Shown piece by piece: positions 42,245 to 54,977 of a DNA stretch of 64,000 nucleotides. Under the pieces are notes generated by a model. It was not told the DNA's origin. It made no database searches and saw only the letters and a program-made list of their open reading frames with translations. This DNA comes from Protonemura montana (lineage: Eukaryota > Arthropoda > Insecta > Plecoptera > Nemouridae): NCBI GenBank assembly GCA_947568835.1, contig CANOQG010000007.1:4464001-4528000 (forward strand), read 5' to 3'. Position 1 is the first letter of the stretch. Every line of letters starts with the position of its first letter. Made by a program: the position numbers and the translations under genes.

Positions 42245-43704
42245 GACATATTACAGGACATGGGGCAGGACATGGGGCAAAACATGGGGCAGGACATGGG
42301 ACAGGACATGGGGCAGGACATGGGGCAGGACATGGGGCAGGACATGGGGAAGGACATGGGACATGAGGCAGGACAGGGGGAGGACATGGAGCAGGACATG
42401 GGGCAGGACATGGGGCAGGACATGGGGCAGGACATGGGACATGGGGCAGGACATGGGGCAGGACATGGAGCAGGACATGGGACATGACATGGGACAGGAC
42501 ATGGGACAGGACATAGGGCAGGACATGGGGCAGGACATGGTGCAGGACATAGGGAAGGACATGGGGCAGGACATGGGGCAGGACATGGGGCAGGACATGG
42601 GACATGGGGCAAGACATGGGACAGGACATGGGGCAGAACATGGGGCAGGACATGGGGCAGGACATGGGGCGGGACATAGGCCAGGACATGGGGCAGGAAA
42701 TGGGACAGGACAAAGGGCAGGACATGGGGCAGGACATGGGACATGGGGCAGGACATGGGGCAGGACATGGGGCATGACATGGGGCAGGACATGGGACAGG
42801 ACATGGGGCAGGACATGGGGCAGGACATGGGGCAGGACATGGGGCAGGACATGAGGCAGGACATGGGACAGGACATGGGGCAGGACATGGGGCAGGACAT
42901 GGGACATGGGGCAGGACATGGGGCAGGACATGGAGCAGGAGATGGGGCAGGAAATGGGGCAGGACATGGGACAGGACATAGGGCAGGACATGGGGCAGGA
43001 CATGAGGCAGGACATGGGGCAGGACATGGGACATAGGGCAGGACAGGGGAAGGACATGGAGCAGGACATGGGGCAGGACATGGGGCAGGACATAAGACAG
43101 GACATAGGGCAGGACATGGGGTAGGACATGGGGCAGGACATGGGGCAGGACATGGGACATGGGGCAAGACATGGGGCAGGACATGGGGCAGGACATGGGG
43201 CAGGACATGGGGCAGGACATGGGGCAGGACATGGGACATGGGGCAGGACATGGGGCAGGACATGGGGCAGGACATGGGGCAGGACATGGGGCAGGACATG
43301 GGGCAGGACATGGGGCAGGACATGGGGCAGGACATGAGACAGGACATAGGGCAGGACATGGGGCAGGACATGGGGCAGGACATGGGGCAGGACACGGGAC
43401 ATGGGGCAAGACATGGGGCAGGACATGGGGCAGGACATGGGGCAGGACATGGGGCAGGACATGGGGCAGGACATGGGGCAGGACATGGGGCAGGAAATGG
43501 GACAGGACAAGGGGCAGGACATGGGGCAGGACATGGGCCATGGGGCAGGACATGGGGCAGGACATGGGGCAGGACATGGGGCAGGACATGGGGCAGGACA
43601 TGGGGCAGGACATGGGGCAGGACATAGGGCAGGACATGGGGTAGGACATGAGGCAGGACATGAGACAGGACATGGGGCAGGACATGGGGCAGGACATGGG
43701 ACAG
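42245..43704 (+). repeat. HOR unit, 1,460-bp class (reference copy)
   Basis: I parsed this copy in full: 112 twelve-mers, 11 seven-mers, two 11-mers and one 17-mer (126 units, 1,460 bp). The 7-bp steps fall near 42,356, 42,438, 42,478, 42,597, 42,736, 42,898, 43,026, 43,153, 43,230, 43,396 and 43,534. Marker positions: AAAACATGG 42,279; ATAGGGAAGG 42,549; GCAGAACATGG 42,633; GCGGGACATAGG 42,669; GCATGACATGG 42,772; GGAGATGG 42,939; ATAAGACAGG 43,092; GAGACAGG 43,335; GACACGGGA 43,391; GGGCCATGG 43,535. I find only two CpGs in it (near 42,670 and 43,394). Confidence 0.93.
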
Positions 43705-45506
43705 GACATATTACAGGACATGGGGCAGGACATGGGGCAAAACATGGGGCAGGACATGGGACAGGACATGGGGCAGGACATGGGGCAGGACATGGGGCAG
43801 GACATGGGGAAGGACATGGGACATGAGGCAGGACAGGGGGAGGACATGGAGCAGGACATGGGGCAGGACATGGGGCAGGACATGGGGCAGGACATGGGAC
43901 ATGGGGCAGGACATGGGGCAGGACATGGAGCAGGACATGGGACATGACATGGGACAGGACATGGGACAGGACATAGGGCAGGACATAGGCCAGAACATGG
44001 TGCAGGACATACGGCAGGACATGGGGCAGGACATGGGGCAGGACATGGGGCAGGACATGGGGCAGGACATGAGGCAGGACTTGAAGCAGGACATGGGGCA
44101 GGACATGGGGCAGGACATGGGACAGGACATGGGGCAGGACATGGGGCAGGACATGGGGCAGGACATGGGGCAGTACATGGGGCAGGACATGAGGCAGGAC
44201 ATGGGACAGGACATGGGGCAGGACATGGGGCAGGACATGGGACATGGGGCAGGACATGGAGCAGGACATGGGGCAGGACATGGGGCAGGACATGGGGCAG
44301 GACATAGGGCAGGACATGGGGCAGGACATGGGGCAGGACATGGAGCAGGACATGGGACATGACATGGGACAGGACATGGGACAGGACATAGGGCAGGACA
44401 TGGGGCAGGACATGGGGCAGGTCATAGGGCAGGACATGGGGCAGGACATGGGGCAGGACATGGGGCAGGACATAGGGCAGGACATGGGGCAGGACATGGG
44501 GCAGGACATGGGGCAGGACATGGGGCAGGACATGGGGCAGGACATGGGGCGGGACATAGGCCAGGACATGGGGCAGGAAATGGGACAGGACAAAGGGCAG
44601 GACATGGGGCAGGACATGGGACATGGGGCAGGACATGGGGCAGGACATGGGGCATGACATGGGGCAGGACATGGGACAGGACATGGGGCAGGACATGGGG
44701 CAGGACATGGGGCAGGACATGGGGCAGGACATGAGGCAGGACATGGGACAGGACATGGGGCAGGACATGGGGCAGGACATGGGACATGGGGCAGGACATG
44801 GGGCAGGACATGGAGCAGGAGATGGGGCAGGAAATGGGGCAGGACATGGGACAGGACATAGGGAAGGACATGGGGCAGGACATGGGGCAGGACATGGGGC
44901 AGGACATGGGGCAGGACATGGGACATGGGGCAGGACATGGGGCAGGACATGGGGCAGGACATGGGGCAGGACATGGGACAGGACATGGGGCAGGACATGG
45001 GGCAGGACATAAGACAGGACATAGGGCAGGACATGGGGCAGGACATGGGGCAGGACATGGGGCAGGACACGGGAAATGGGGCAAGACATGGGGCAGGACA
45101 TGGGGCAGGACATGGGGCAGGACATGGGGCAGGACATGGGGCAGGACATGAGACAGGACATAGGGCAGGACATGGGGCAGGACATGGGGCAGGACATGGG
45201 GCAGGACACGGGACATGGGGCAAGACATGGGGCAGGACATGGGGCAGGACATGGGGCAGGACATGGGGCAGGACATGGGGCAGGACATGGGGCAGGACAT
45301 GGGGCAGGAAATGGGACAGGACAAGGGGCAGGACATGGGGCAGGACATGGGCCATGGGGCAGGACATGGGGCAGGACATGGGGCAGGACATGGGGCAGGA
45401 CATGGGGCAGGACATGGGGCAGGACATAGGGCAGGACATGGGGTAGGACATGAGGCAGGACATGAGACAGGACATGGGGCAGGACATGGGGCAGGACATG
45501 GGACAG
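43705..45506 (+). repeat. HOR unit, 1,802 bp
   Basis: Carries ATAGGCCAGAAC near 43,984 and ACTTGAAGC near 44,079. Private changes are GGTCATAGGG near 44,420, which gives a minus-strand stop, and ATAGGGAAGG near 44,859. Its partner at 53,164 is one 12-mer longer. Confidence 0.9.
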
Positions 45507-47662
45507 GACATATTACAGGACATGGGGCAGGACATGGGGCAAAACATGGGGCAGGACATGGGACAGGACATGGGGCAGGACATGGGGCAGGACATGGGGC
45601 AGGACATGGGGAAGGACATGGGACATGAGGCAGGACAGGGGGAGGACATGGAGCAGGACATGGGGCAGGACATGGGGCAGGACATGGGGCAGGACATGGG
45701 ACATGGGGCAGGACATGGGGCAGGACATGGGGCAGGACATGGAGCAGGAGATGGGGCAGGAAATGGGGCAGGACATGGGACAGGACATAGGGCAGGACAT
45801 GGGGCAGGACATGAGGCAGGACATGGGGCAGGACATGGGACATAGGGCAGGACAGGGGAAGGACATGGAGCAGGACATGGGGCAGGACATGGGGCAGGAC
45901 ATAAGACAGGACATAGGGCAGGACATGGGGTAGGACATGGGGCAGGACATGGGGCAGGACATGGGACATGGGGCAAGACATGGGGCAGGACATGGGGCAG
46001 GACATGGGGCAGGACATGGGGCAGGACATGGGGCAGGACATGGGACATGGGGCAGGACATGGGGCAGGACATAAGACAGGACATAGGGCAGGACATGGGG
46101 TAGGACATGGGGCAGGACATGGGGCAGGACATGGGACATGGGGCAAGACATGGGGCAGGACATGGGGCAGGACATGGGGCAGGACATGGGGCAGGACATG
46201 GGGCAGGACATGGGACATGGGGCAGGACATGGGGCAGGACATGGGGCAGGACATGGGGCAGGACATGGGGCAGGACATGGGGCAGGACATAGGGCAGGCC
46301 ATGGGGCAGGACATGGGGCAGGACATGGGACATGGGGCAGGACATGGGGCAGGACATGGAGCAGGAGATGGGGCAGGAAATGGGGCAGGACATGGGACAG
46401 GACATAGGGCAGGACATGGGGCAGGACATGGGACATGGGGCAAGACATGGGGCAGGACATGGGGCAGGACATGGGGCAGGACATGGGGCATGACATGGGG
46501 CAGGACATGGGACAGGACATGGGGCAGGACATGGGGCAGGACATGGGGCAGGACATGGGGCAGGACATGAGGCAGGACATGGGACAGGACATGGGGCAGG
46601 ACATGGGGCAGGACATGGGACATGGGGCAGGACATGGGGCAGGACATGGAGCAGGAGATGGGGCAGGAAATGGGGCAGGACATGGGACAGGACATAGGGC
46701 AGGACATGGGGCAGGACATGAGGCAGGACATGGGGCAGGACATGGGACATAGGGCAGGACAGGGGAAGGACATGGAGCAGGACATGGGGCAGGACATGGG
46801 GCAGGACATAAGACAGGACATAGGGCAGGACATGGGGTAGGACATGGGGCAGGACATGGGGCAGGACATGGGACATGGGGCAAGACATGGGGCAGGACAT
46901 GGGGCAGGACATGGGGCAGGACATGGGGCAGGACATGGGGCAGGACATGGGACATGGGGCAGGACATGGGGCAGGACATAAGACAGGACATAGGGCAGGA
47001 CATGGGGTAGGACATGGGGCAGGACATGGGGCAGGACATGGGACATGGGGCAAGACATGGGGCAGGACATGGGGCAGGACATGGGGCAGGACATGGGGCA
47101 GGACATGGGGCAGGACATGGGACATGGGGCAGGACATGGGGCAGGACATGGGGCAGGACATGGGGCAGGACATGGGGCAGGACATGGGGCAGGACATAGG
47201 GCAGGCCATGGGGCAGGACATGGGGCAGGACATGGAGCAGGACAAGGGACATGACATGGGACAGGACATGGGGCAGGACATGGGGCAGGACATAAGACAG
47301 GACATAGGGCAGGACATGGGGCAGGACATGGGGCAGGACATGGGGCAGGACACGGGACATGGGGCAAGACATGGGGCAGGACATGGGGCAGGACATGGGG
47401 CAGGACATGGGGCAGGACATGGGGCAGGACATGGGGCAGGACATGGGGCAGGAAATGGGACAGGACAAGGGGCAGGACATGGGGCAGGACATGGGCCATG
47501 GGGCAGGACATGGGGCAGGACATGGGGCAGGACATGGGGCAGGACATGGGGCAGGACATGGGGCAGGACATGGGGCAGGACATAGGGCTGGACATGGGGT
47601 AGGACATGAGGCAGGACATGAGACAGGACATGGGGCAGGACATGGGGCAGGACATGGGACAG
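45507..47662 (+). repeat. HOR unit, 2,156 bp, internally reduplicated
   Basis: Like 7,675-10,018 it has GGAGATGG three times (near 45,750, 46,367 and 46,661) and AGGGCAGGCC twice (near 46,290 and 47,200). AGGGCTGGACATGG near 47,585 is a private variant shared only with the partner unit ending at 57,066. Confidence 0.9.
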
Positions 47663-49122
47663 GACATATTACAGGACATGGGGCAGGACATGGGGCAAAA
47701 CATGGGGCAGGACATGGGACAGGACATGGGGCAGGACATGGGGCAGGACATGGGGCAGGACATGGGGAAGGACATGGGACATGAGGCAGGACAGGGGGAG
47801 GACATGGAGCAGGACATGGGGCAGGACATGGGGTAGGACATGGGGCAGGACATGGGACATGGGGCAGGACATGGGGCAGGACATGGAGCAGGACATGGGA
47901 CATGACATGGGACAGGACATGGGACAGGATATAGGGCAGGACATGGGGCAGGACATGGTGCAGGACATAGGGAAGGACATGGGGCAGGACATGGGGCAGG
48001 ACATGGGGCAGGACATGGGACATGGGGCAAGACATGGGACAGGACATGGGGCAGAACATGGGGCAGGACATGGGGCAGGACATGGGGCGGGACATAGGCC
48101 AGGACATGGGGCAGGAAATGGGACAGGACAAAGGGCAGGACATGGGGCAGGACATGGGACATGGGGCAGGACATGGGGCAGGACATGGGGCATGACATGG
48201 GACAGGACATGGGACAGGACATGGGGCAGGACATGGGGCAGGACATGGGGCAGGACATGGGGCAGGACATGAGGCAGGACATGGGACAGGACATGGGGCA
48301 GGACATGGGGCAGGACATGGGACATGGGGCAGGACATGGGGCAGGACATGGAGCAGGAGATGGGGCAGGAAATGGGGCAGGACATGGGACAGGACATAGG
48401 GCAGGACATGGGGCAGGACATGAGGCAGGACATGGGGCAGGACATGGGACATAGGGCAGGACAGGGGAAGGACATGGAGCAGGACATGGGGCAGGACATG
48501 GGGCAGGACATAAGACAGGACATAGGGCAGGACATGGGGTAGGACATGGGGCAGGACATGGGGCAGGACATGGGACATGGGGCAAGACATGGGGCAGGAC
48601 ATGGGGCAGGACATGGGGCAGGACATGGGGCAGGACATGGGGCAGGACATGGGACATGGGGCAGGACATGGGGCAGGACATGGGGCAGGACATGGGGCAG
48701 GACATGGGGCAGGACATGGGGCAGGACATGGGGCAGGACATGGGGCAGGACATGAGACAGGACATAGGGCAGGACATGGGGCAGGACATGGGGCAGGACA
48801 TGGGGCAGGACACGGGACATGGGGCAAGACATGGGGCAGGACATGGAGCAGGACATGGGGCAGGACATGGGGCAGGACATGGGGCAGGACATGAGGCAGG
48901 ACATGGGGCAGGAAATGGGACAGGACAAGGGGCAGGACATGGGGCAGGACATGGGCCATGGGGCAGGACATGGGGCAGGACATGGGGCAGGACATGGGGC
49001 AGGACATGGGGCAGGACATGGGGCAGGACATGGGGCAGGACATAGGGCAGGACATGGGGTAGGACATGAGGCAGGACATGAGACAGGACATGGGGCAGGA
49101 CATGGGGCAGGACATGGGACAG
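47663..49122 (+). repeat. HOR unit, 1,460-bp class
   Basis: Standard order with local changes: GGGGTAGG near 47,830, GGATATAGGG near 47,928, ATGACATGGGACAGG near 48,191, GGAGCAGG near 48,845 and ATGAGGCAGG near 48,890. GGATATAGGG is shared with 57,067-58,526 at offset 9,404. Confidence 0.9.
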
Positions 49123-50417
49123 GACATATTACAGGACATGGGGCAGGACATGGGGCAAAACATGGGGCAGGACATGGGACAGGACATGGGGCAGGACATG
49201 GGGCAGGACATGGGGCAGGACATGGGGAAGGACATGGGACATGAGGCAGGACAGGGGGAGGACATGGAGCAGGACATGGGGCAGGACATGGGGCAGGACA
49301 TGGGGCAGGACATGGGACATGGGGCAGGACATGGGGCAGGACATGGAGCAGGACATGGGACATGACATGGGACAGGACATGGGACAGGACATAGGGCAGG
49401 ACATAGGCCAGAACATGGTGCAGGACATACGGCAGGACATGGGGCAGGACATGGGGCAGGACATGGGGCAGGACATGGGGCAGGACATGAGGCAGGACTT
49501 GAAGCAGGACATGGGGCAGGACATGGGGCAGGACATGGGACAGGACTTGGGGCAGGACATGGGGCAGGACATGGGGCAGGACATGTGGCAGTACATGGGG
49601 CAGGACATGAGGCAGGACATGGGACAGGACATGGGGCAGGACATGGGGCAGGACATGGGACATGGGGCAGGACATGGAGCAGGACATGGGGCAGGACATG
49701 GGGCAGGACATGGGGCAGGACATAGGGCAGGACATGGGGCAGGACATGGGGCAGGACATGGAGCAGGACATGGGACATGACATGGGACAGGACATGGGAC
49801 AGGACATAGGGCAGGACATGGGGCAGGACATGGGGCAGGACATAGGGCAGGACATGGGGCAGGACATGGGGCAGGACATGGGGCATGACATGGGGCAGGA
49901 CATGGGACAGGACATGGGGCAGGACATGGGGCAGGACATGGGGCAGGACATGGGGCAGGACATGAGGCAGGACATGGGACAGGACATGGGGCAGGACATG
50001 GGGCAGGACATGGGACATGGGGCAGGACATGGGGCAGGACATGGAGCAGGAGATGGGGCAGGAAATGGGGCAGGACATGGGACAGGACATAGGGCAGGAC
50101 ATGGGGCAGGACATGAGGCAGGACATGGGGCAGGACATGGGACATAGGGCAGGACAGGGGAAGGACATGGAGCAGGACATAAGGCAGGACATGGGGCAGG
50201 ACATAAGACAGGACATAGGGCAGGACATGGGGTAGGACATGGGGCAGGACATGGGGCAGGACATGGGACATGGGGCAAGACATGGGGCAGGACATGGGGC
50301 AGGACATGGGGCAGGACATGGGGCAGGACATGAGGCAGGACATGGGACAGGACATGGGGCAGGACATGGGGCAGGACATGGGACATGGGGCAGGACATGG
50401 GGCAGGACATGGGGCAG
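49123..50417 (+). repeat. HOR unit, 1,295 bp, contains the ~9.4-kb duplication junction
   Basis: Starts as an ATAGGCCAGAAC / ACTTGAAGC unit, then at about 49,883 switches to GCATGACATGG in the register of a 1,278-bp unit (offset 9,459 from 40,424). ACTTGGGGC near 49,545 is private; ATGTGGCAGTAC near 49,583 is shared with 58,987. Confidence 0.9.
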
Positions 50418-51703
50418 GACATATTACAGGACATGGGGCAGGACATGGGGCAAAACATGGGGCAGGACATGGGACAGGACATGGGGCAGGACATGGGGCA
50501 GGACATGGGGCAGGACATGGGGAAGGACATGGGACATGAGGCAGGACAGGGGGAGGACATGGAGCAGGACATGGGGCAGGACATGGGGCAGGACATGGGG
50601 CAGGACATGGGACATGGGGCAGGACATGGGGCAGGACATGGAGCAGGACATGGGACATGACATGGGACAGGACATGGGACAGGACATAGGGCAGGACATG
50701 GGGCAGGACATGGTGCAGGACATACGGCAGGACATGGGGCAGGACATGGGGCAGGACATGGGGCAGGACATGGGGCAGGACATGGGGCAGGACATGGGGC
50801 AGGACATGGGGCAGGACATGGGACATGGGGCAGGACATGGGGCAGGACATAAGACAGGACATAGGGCAGGACATGGGGTAGGACATGGGGCAGGACATGG
50901 GGCAGGACATGGGACATGGGGCAAGACATGGGGCAGGACATGGGGCAGGACATGGGGCAGGACATGGGGCAGGACATGGGGCAGGACATGGGACATGGGG
51001 CAGGACATGGGGCAGGACATAAGACAGGACATAGGGCAGGACATGGGGTAGGACATGGGGCAGGACATGGGGCAGGACATGGGACATGGGGCAAGACATG
51101 GGGCAGGACATGGGGCAGGACATGGGGCAGGACATGGGGCAGGACATGGGGCAGGACATGGGACATGGGGCAGGACATGGGGCAGGACATGGGGCAGGAC
51201 ATGGGGCAGGACATGGGGCAGGACATGGGGCAGGACATAGGGCAGGCCATGGGGCAGGACATGGGGCAGGACATGGAGCAGGACAAGGGACATGACATGG
51301 GACAGGACATGGGGCAGGACATGGGGCAGGACATGAGACAGGACATAGGGCAGGACATGGGGCAGGACATGGGGCAGGACATGGGGCAGGACACGGGACA
51401 TGGGGCAAGACATGGGGCAGGACATGGGGCAGGACATGGGGCAGGACATGGGGCAGGACATGGGGCAGGACATGGGGCAGGACATGGGGCAGGAAATGGG
51501 ACAGGACAAGGGGCAGGACATGGGGCAGGACATGGGCCATGGGGCAGGACATGGGGCAGGACATGGGGCAGGACATGGGGCAGGACATGGGGCAGGACAT
51601 GGGGCAGGACATGGGGCAGGACATAGGGCAGGACATGGGGTAGGACATGAGGCAGGACATGAGACAGGACATGGGGCAGGACATGGGGCAGGACATGGGA
51701 CAG
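50418..51703 (+). repeat. HOR unit, 1,286-bp class (copy 4)
   Basis: Copy of 40,959-42,244 at offset 9,459. The run before the landmark (about 50,330-50,418) is rearranged compared with its partner, gaining an ATGAGGCAGG and a shifted 7-bp step without changing length. Confidence 0.9.
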
Positions 51704-53163
51704 GACATATTACAGGACATGGGGCAGGACATGGGGCAAAACATGGGGCAGGACATGGGACAGGACATGGGGCAGGACATGGGGCAGGACATGGGGCAGG
51801 ACATGGGGAAGGACATGGGACATGAGGCAGGACAGGGGGAGGACATGGAGCAGGACATGGGGCAGGACATGGGGCAGGACATGGGGCAGGACATGGGACA
51901 TGGGGCAGGACATGGGGCAGGACATGGAGCAGGACATGGGACATGACATGGGACAGGACATGGGACAGGACATAGGGCAGGACATGGGGCAGGACATGGT
52001 GCAGGACATAGGGAAGGACATGGGGCAGGACATGGGGCAGGACATGGGGCAGGACATGGGACATGGGGCAAGACATGGGACAGGACATGGGGCAGAACAT
52101 GGGGCAGGACATGGGGCAGGACATGGGGCGGGACATAGGCCAGGACATGGGGCAGGAAATGGGACAGGACAAAGGGCAGGACATGGGGCAGGACATGGGA
52201 CATGGGGCAGGACATGGGGCAGGACATGGGGCATGACATGGGGCAGGACATGGGACAGGACATGGCGCAGGACATGGGGCAGGACATGGGGCAGGACATG
52301 GGGCAGGACATGAGGCAGGACATGGGACAGGACATGGGGCAGGACATGGGGCAGGACATGGGACATGGGGCAGGACATGGGGCAGGACATGGAGCAGGAG
52401 ATGGGGCAGGAAATGGGGCAGGACATGGGACAGGACATAGGGCAGGACATGGGGCAGGACATGAGGCAGGACATGGGGCAGGACATGGGACATAGGGCAG
52501 GACAGGGGAAGGACATGGAGCAGGACATGGGGCAGGACATGGGGCAGGACATAAGACAGGACATAGGGCAGGACATGGGGTAGGACATGGGGCAGGACAT
52601 GGGGCAGGACATGGGACATGGGGCAAGACATGGGGCAGGACATGGGGCAGGACATGGGGCAGGACATGGGGCAGGACATGGGGCAGGACATGGGACATGG
52701 GGCAGGACATGGGGCAGGACATGGGGCAGGACATGGGGCAGGACATGGGGCAGGACATGGGGCAGGACATGGGGCAGGACATGGGGCAGGACATGAGACA
52801 GGACATAGGGCAGGACATGGGGCAGGACATGGGGCAGGACATGGGGCAGGACACGGGACATGGGGCAAGACATGGGGCAGGACATGGGGCAGGACATGGG
52901 GCAGGACATGGGGCAGGACATGGGGCAGGACATGGGGCAGGACATGGGGCAGGAAATGGGACAGGACAAGGGGCAGGACATGGGGCAGGACATGGGCCAT
53001 GGGGCAGGACATGGGGCAGGACATGGGGCAGGACATGGGGCAGGACATGGGGCAGGACATGGGGCAGGACATGGGGCAGGACATAGGGCAGGACATGGGG
53101 TAGGACATGAGGCAGGACATGAGACAGGACATGGGGCAGGACATGGGGCAGGACATGGGACAG
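51704..53163 (+). repeat. HOR unit, 1,460-bp class
   Basis: Copy of 42,245-43,704 at offset 9,459. A private ATGGCGCAGG near 52,263 adds a CpG. Confidence 0.9.
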
Positions 53164-54977
53164 GACATATTACAGGACATGGGGCAGGACATGGGGCAAA
53201 ACATGGGGCAGGACATGGGACAGGACATGGGGCAGGACATGGGGCAGGACATGGGGCAGGACATGGGGAAGGACATGGGACATGAGGCAGGACAGGGGGA
53301 GGACATGGAGCAGGACATGGGGCAGGACATGGGGCAGGACATGGGGCAGGACATGGGACATGGGGCAGGACATGGGGCAGGACATGGAGCAGGACATGGG
53401 ACATGACATGGGACAGGACATGGGACAGGACATAGGGCAGGACATAGGCCAGAACATGGTGCAGGACATACGGCAGGACATGGGGCAGGACATGGGGCAG
53501 GACATGGGGCAGGACATGGGGCAGGACATGAGGCAGGACTTGAAGCAGGACATGGGGCAGGACATGGGGCAGGACATGGGACAGGACATGGGGCAGGACA
53601 TGGGGCAGGACATGGGGCAGGACATGGGGCAGTACATGGGGCAGGACATGAGGCAGGACATGGGACAGGACATGGGGCAGGACATGGGGCAGGACATGGG
53701 ACATGGGGCAGGACATGGAGCAGGACATGGGGCAGGACATGGGGCAGGACATGGGGCAGGACATAGGGCAGGACATGGGGCAGGACATGGGGCAGGACAT
53801 GGAGCAGGACATGGGACATGACATGGGACAGGACATGGGACAGGACATAGGGCAGGACATGGGGCAGGACATGGGGCAGGACATAGGGCAGGACATGGGG
53901 CAGGACATGGGGCAGGACATGGGGCAGGACATAGGGCAGGACATGGGGCAGGACATGGGGCAGGACATGGGGCAGGACATGGGGCAGGACATGGGGCAGG
54001 ACATGGGGCGGGACATAGGCCAGGACATGGGGCAGGAAATGGGACAGGACAAAGGGCAGGACATGGGGCAGGACATGGGACATGGGGCAGGACATGGGGC
54101 AGGACATGGGGCATGACATGGGGCAGGACATGGGACAGGACATGGGGCAGGACATGGGGCAGGACATGGGGCAGGACATGGGGCAGGACATGAGGCAGGA
54201 CATGGGACAGGACATGGGGCAGGACATGGGGCAGGACATGGGACATGGGGCAGGACATGGGGCAGGACATGGAGCAGGAGATGGGGCAGGAAATGGGGCA
54301 GGACATGGGACAGGACATAGGGCAGGACATGGGGCAGGACATGGGGCAGGACATGGGGCAGGACATGGGGCAGGACATGGGACATGGGGCAGGACATGGG
54401 GCAGGACATGGGGCAGGACATGGGGCAGGACATGGGACAGGACATGGGGCAGGACATGGGGCAGGACATAAGACAGGACATAGGGCAGGACATGGGGCAG
54501 GACATGGGGCAGGACATGGGGCAGGACACGGGAAATGGGGCAAGACATGGGGCAGGACATGGGGCAGGACATGGGGCAGGACATGGGGCAGGACATGGGG
54601 CAGGACATGAGACAGGACATAGGGCAGGACATGGGGCAGGACATGGGGCAGGACATGGGGCAGGACACGGGACATGGGGCAAGACATGGGGCAGGACATG
54701 GGGCAGGACATGGGGCAGGACATGGGGCAGGACATGGGGCAGGACATGGGGCAGGACATGGGGCAGGAAATGGGACAGGACAAGGGGCAGGACATGGGGC
54801 AGGACATGGGGCAGGACATGGGCCATGGGGCAGGACATGGGGCAGGACATGGGGCAGGACATGGGGCAGGACATGGGGCAGGACATGGGGCAGGACATAG
54901 GGCAGGACATGGGGTAGGACATGAGGCAGGACATGAGACAGGACATGGGGCAGGACATGGGGCAGGACATGGGACAG
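53164..54977 (+). repeat. HOR unit, 1,814 bp
   Basis: Partner of 43,705-45,506 with one additional plain 12-mer just before GGGCCATGG (near 54,810), which raises the offset from 9,459 to 9,471. It has GACATAGGG and ATAGGGCAGG where the partner has GGTCATAGGG and ATAGGGAAGG. Confidence 0.9.

Larger units (their letters stand above)
40424..49882 (+). repeat. Copy 1 of a ~9.4-kb tandem duplication (9,459 bp)
   Basis: Marks at 40,424, 40,722, 40,959, 42,245 and 43,705 recur exactly 9,459 bp downstream. After two indels the spacing becomes 9,404 bp (47,663 and 49,123 with 57,067 and 58,527). It overlaps the end of the 7,158-bp block, so this event came after, or included, that one. Confidence 0.92.

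Noticed and set aside
42245-43704. GGGCCATGG and CATG palindromes as regulatory sites or hairpins
   Set aside because: CATG lies in almost every 12-mer and CCATGG follows from one base change after a 7-bp unit; nothing ties them to a regulatory role.
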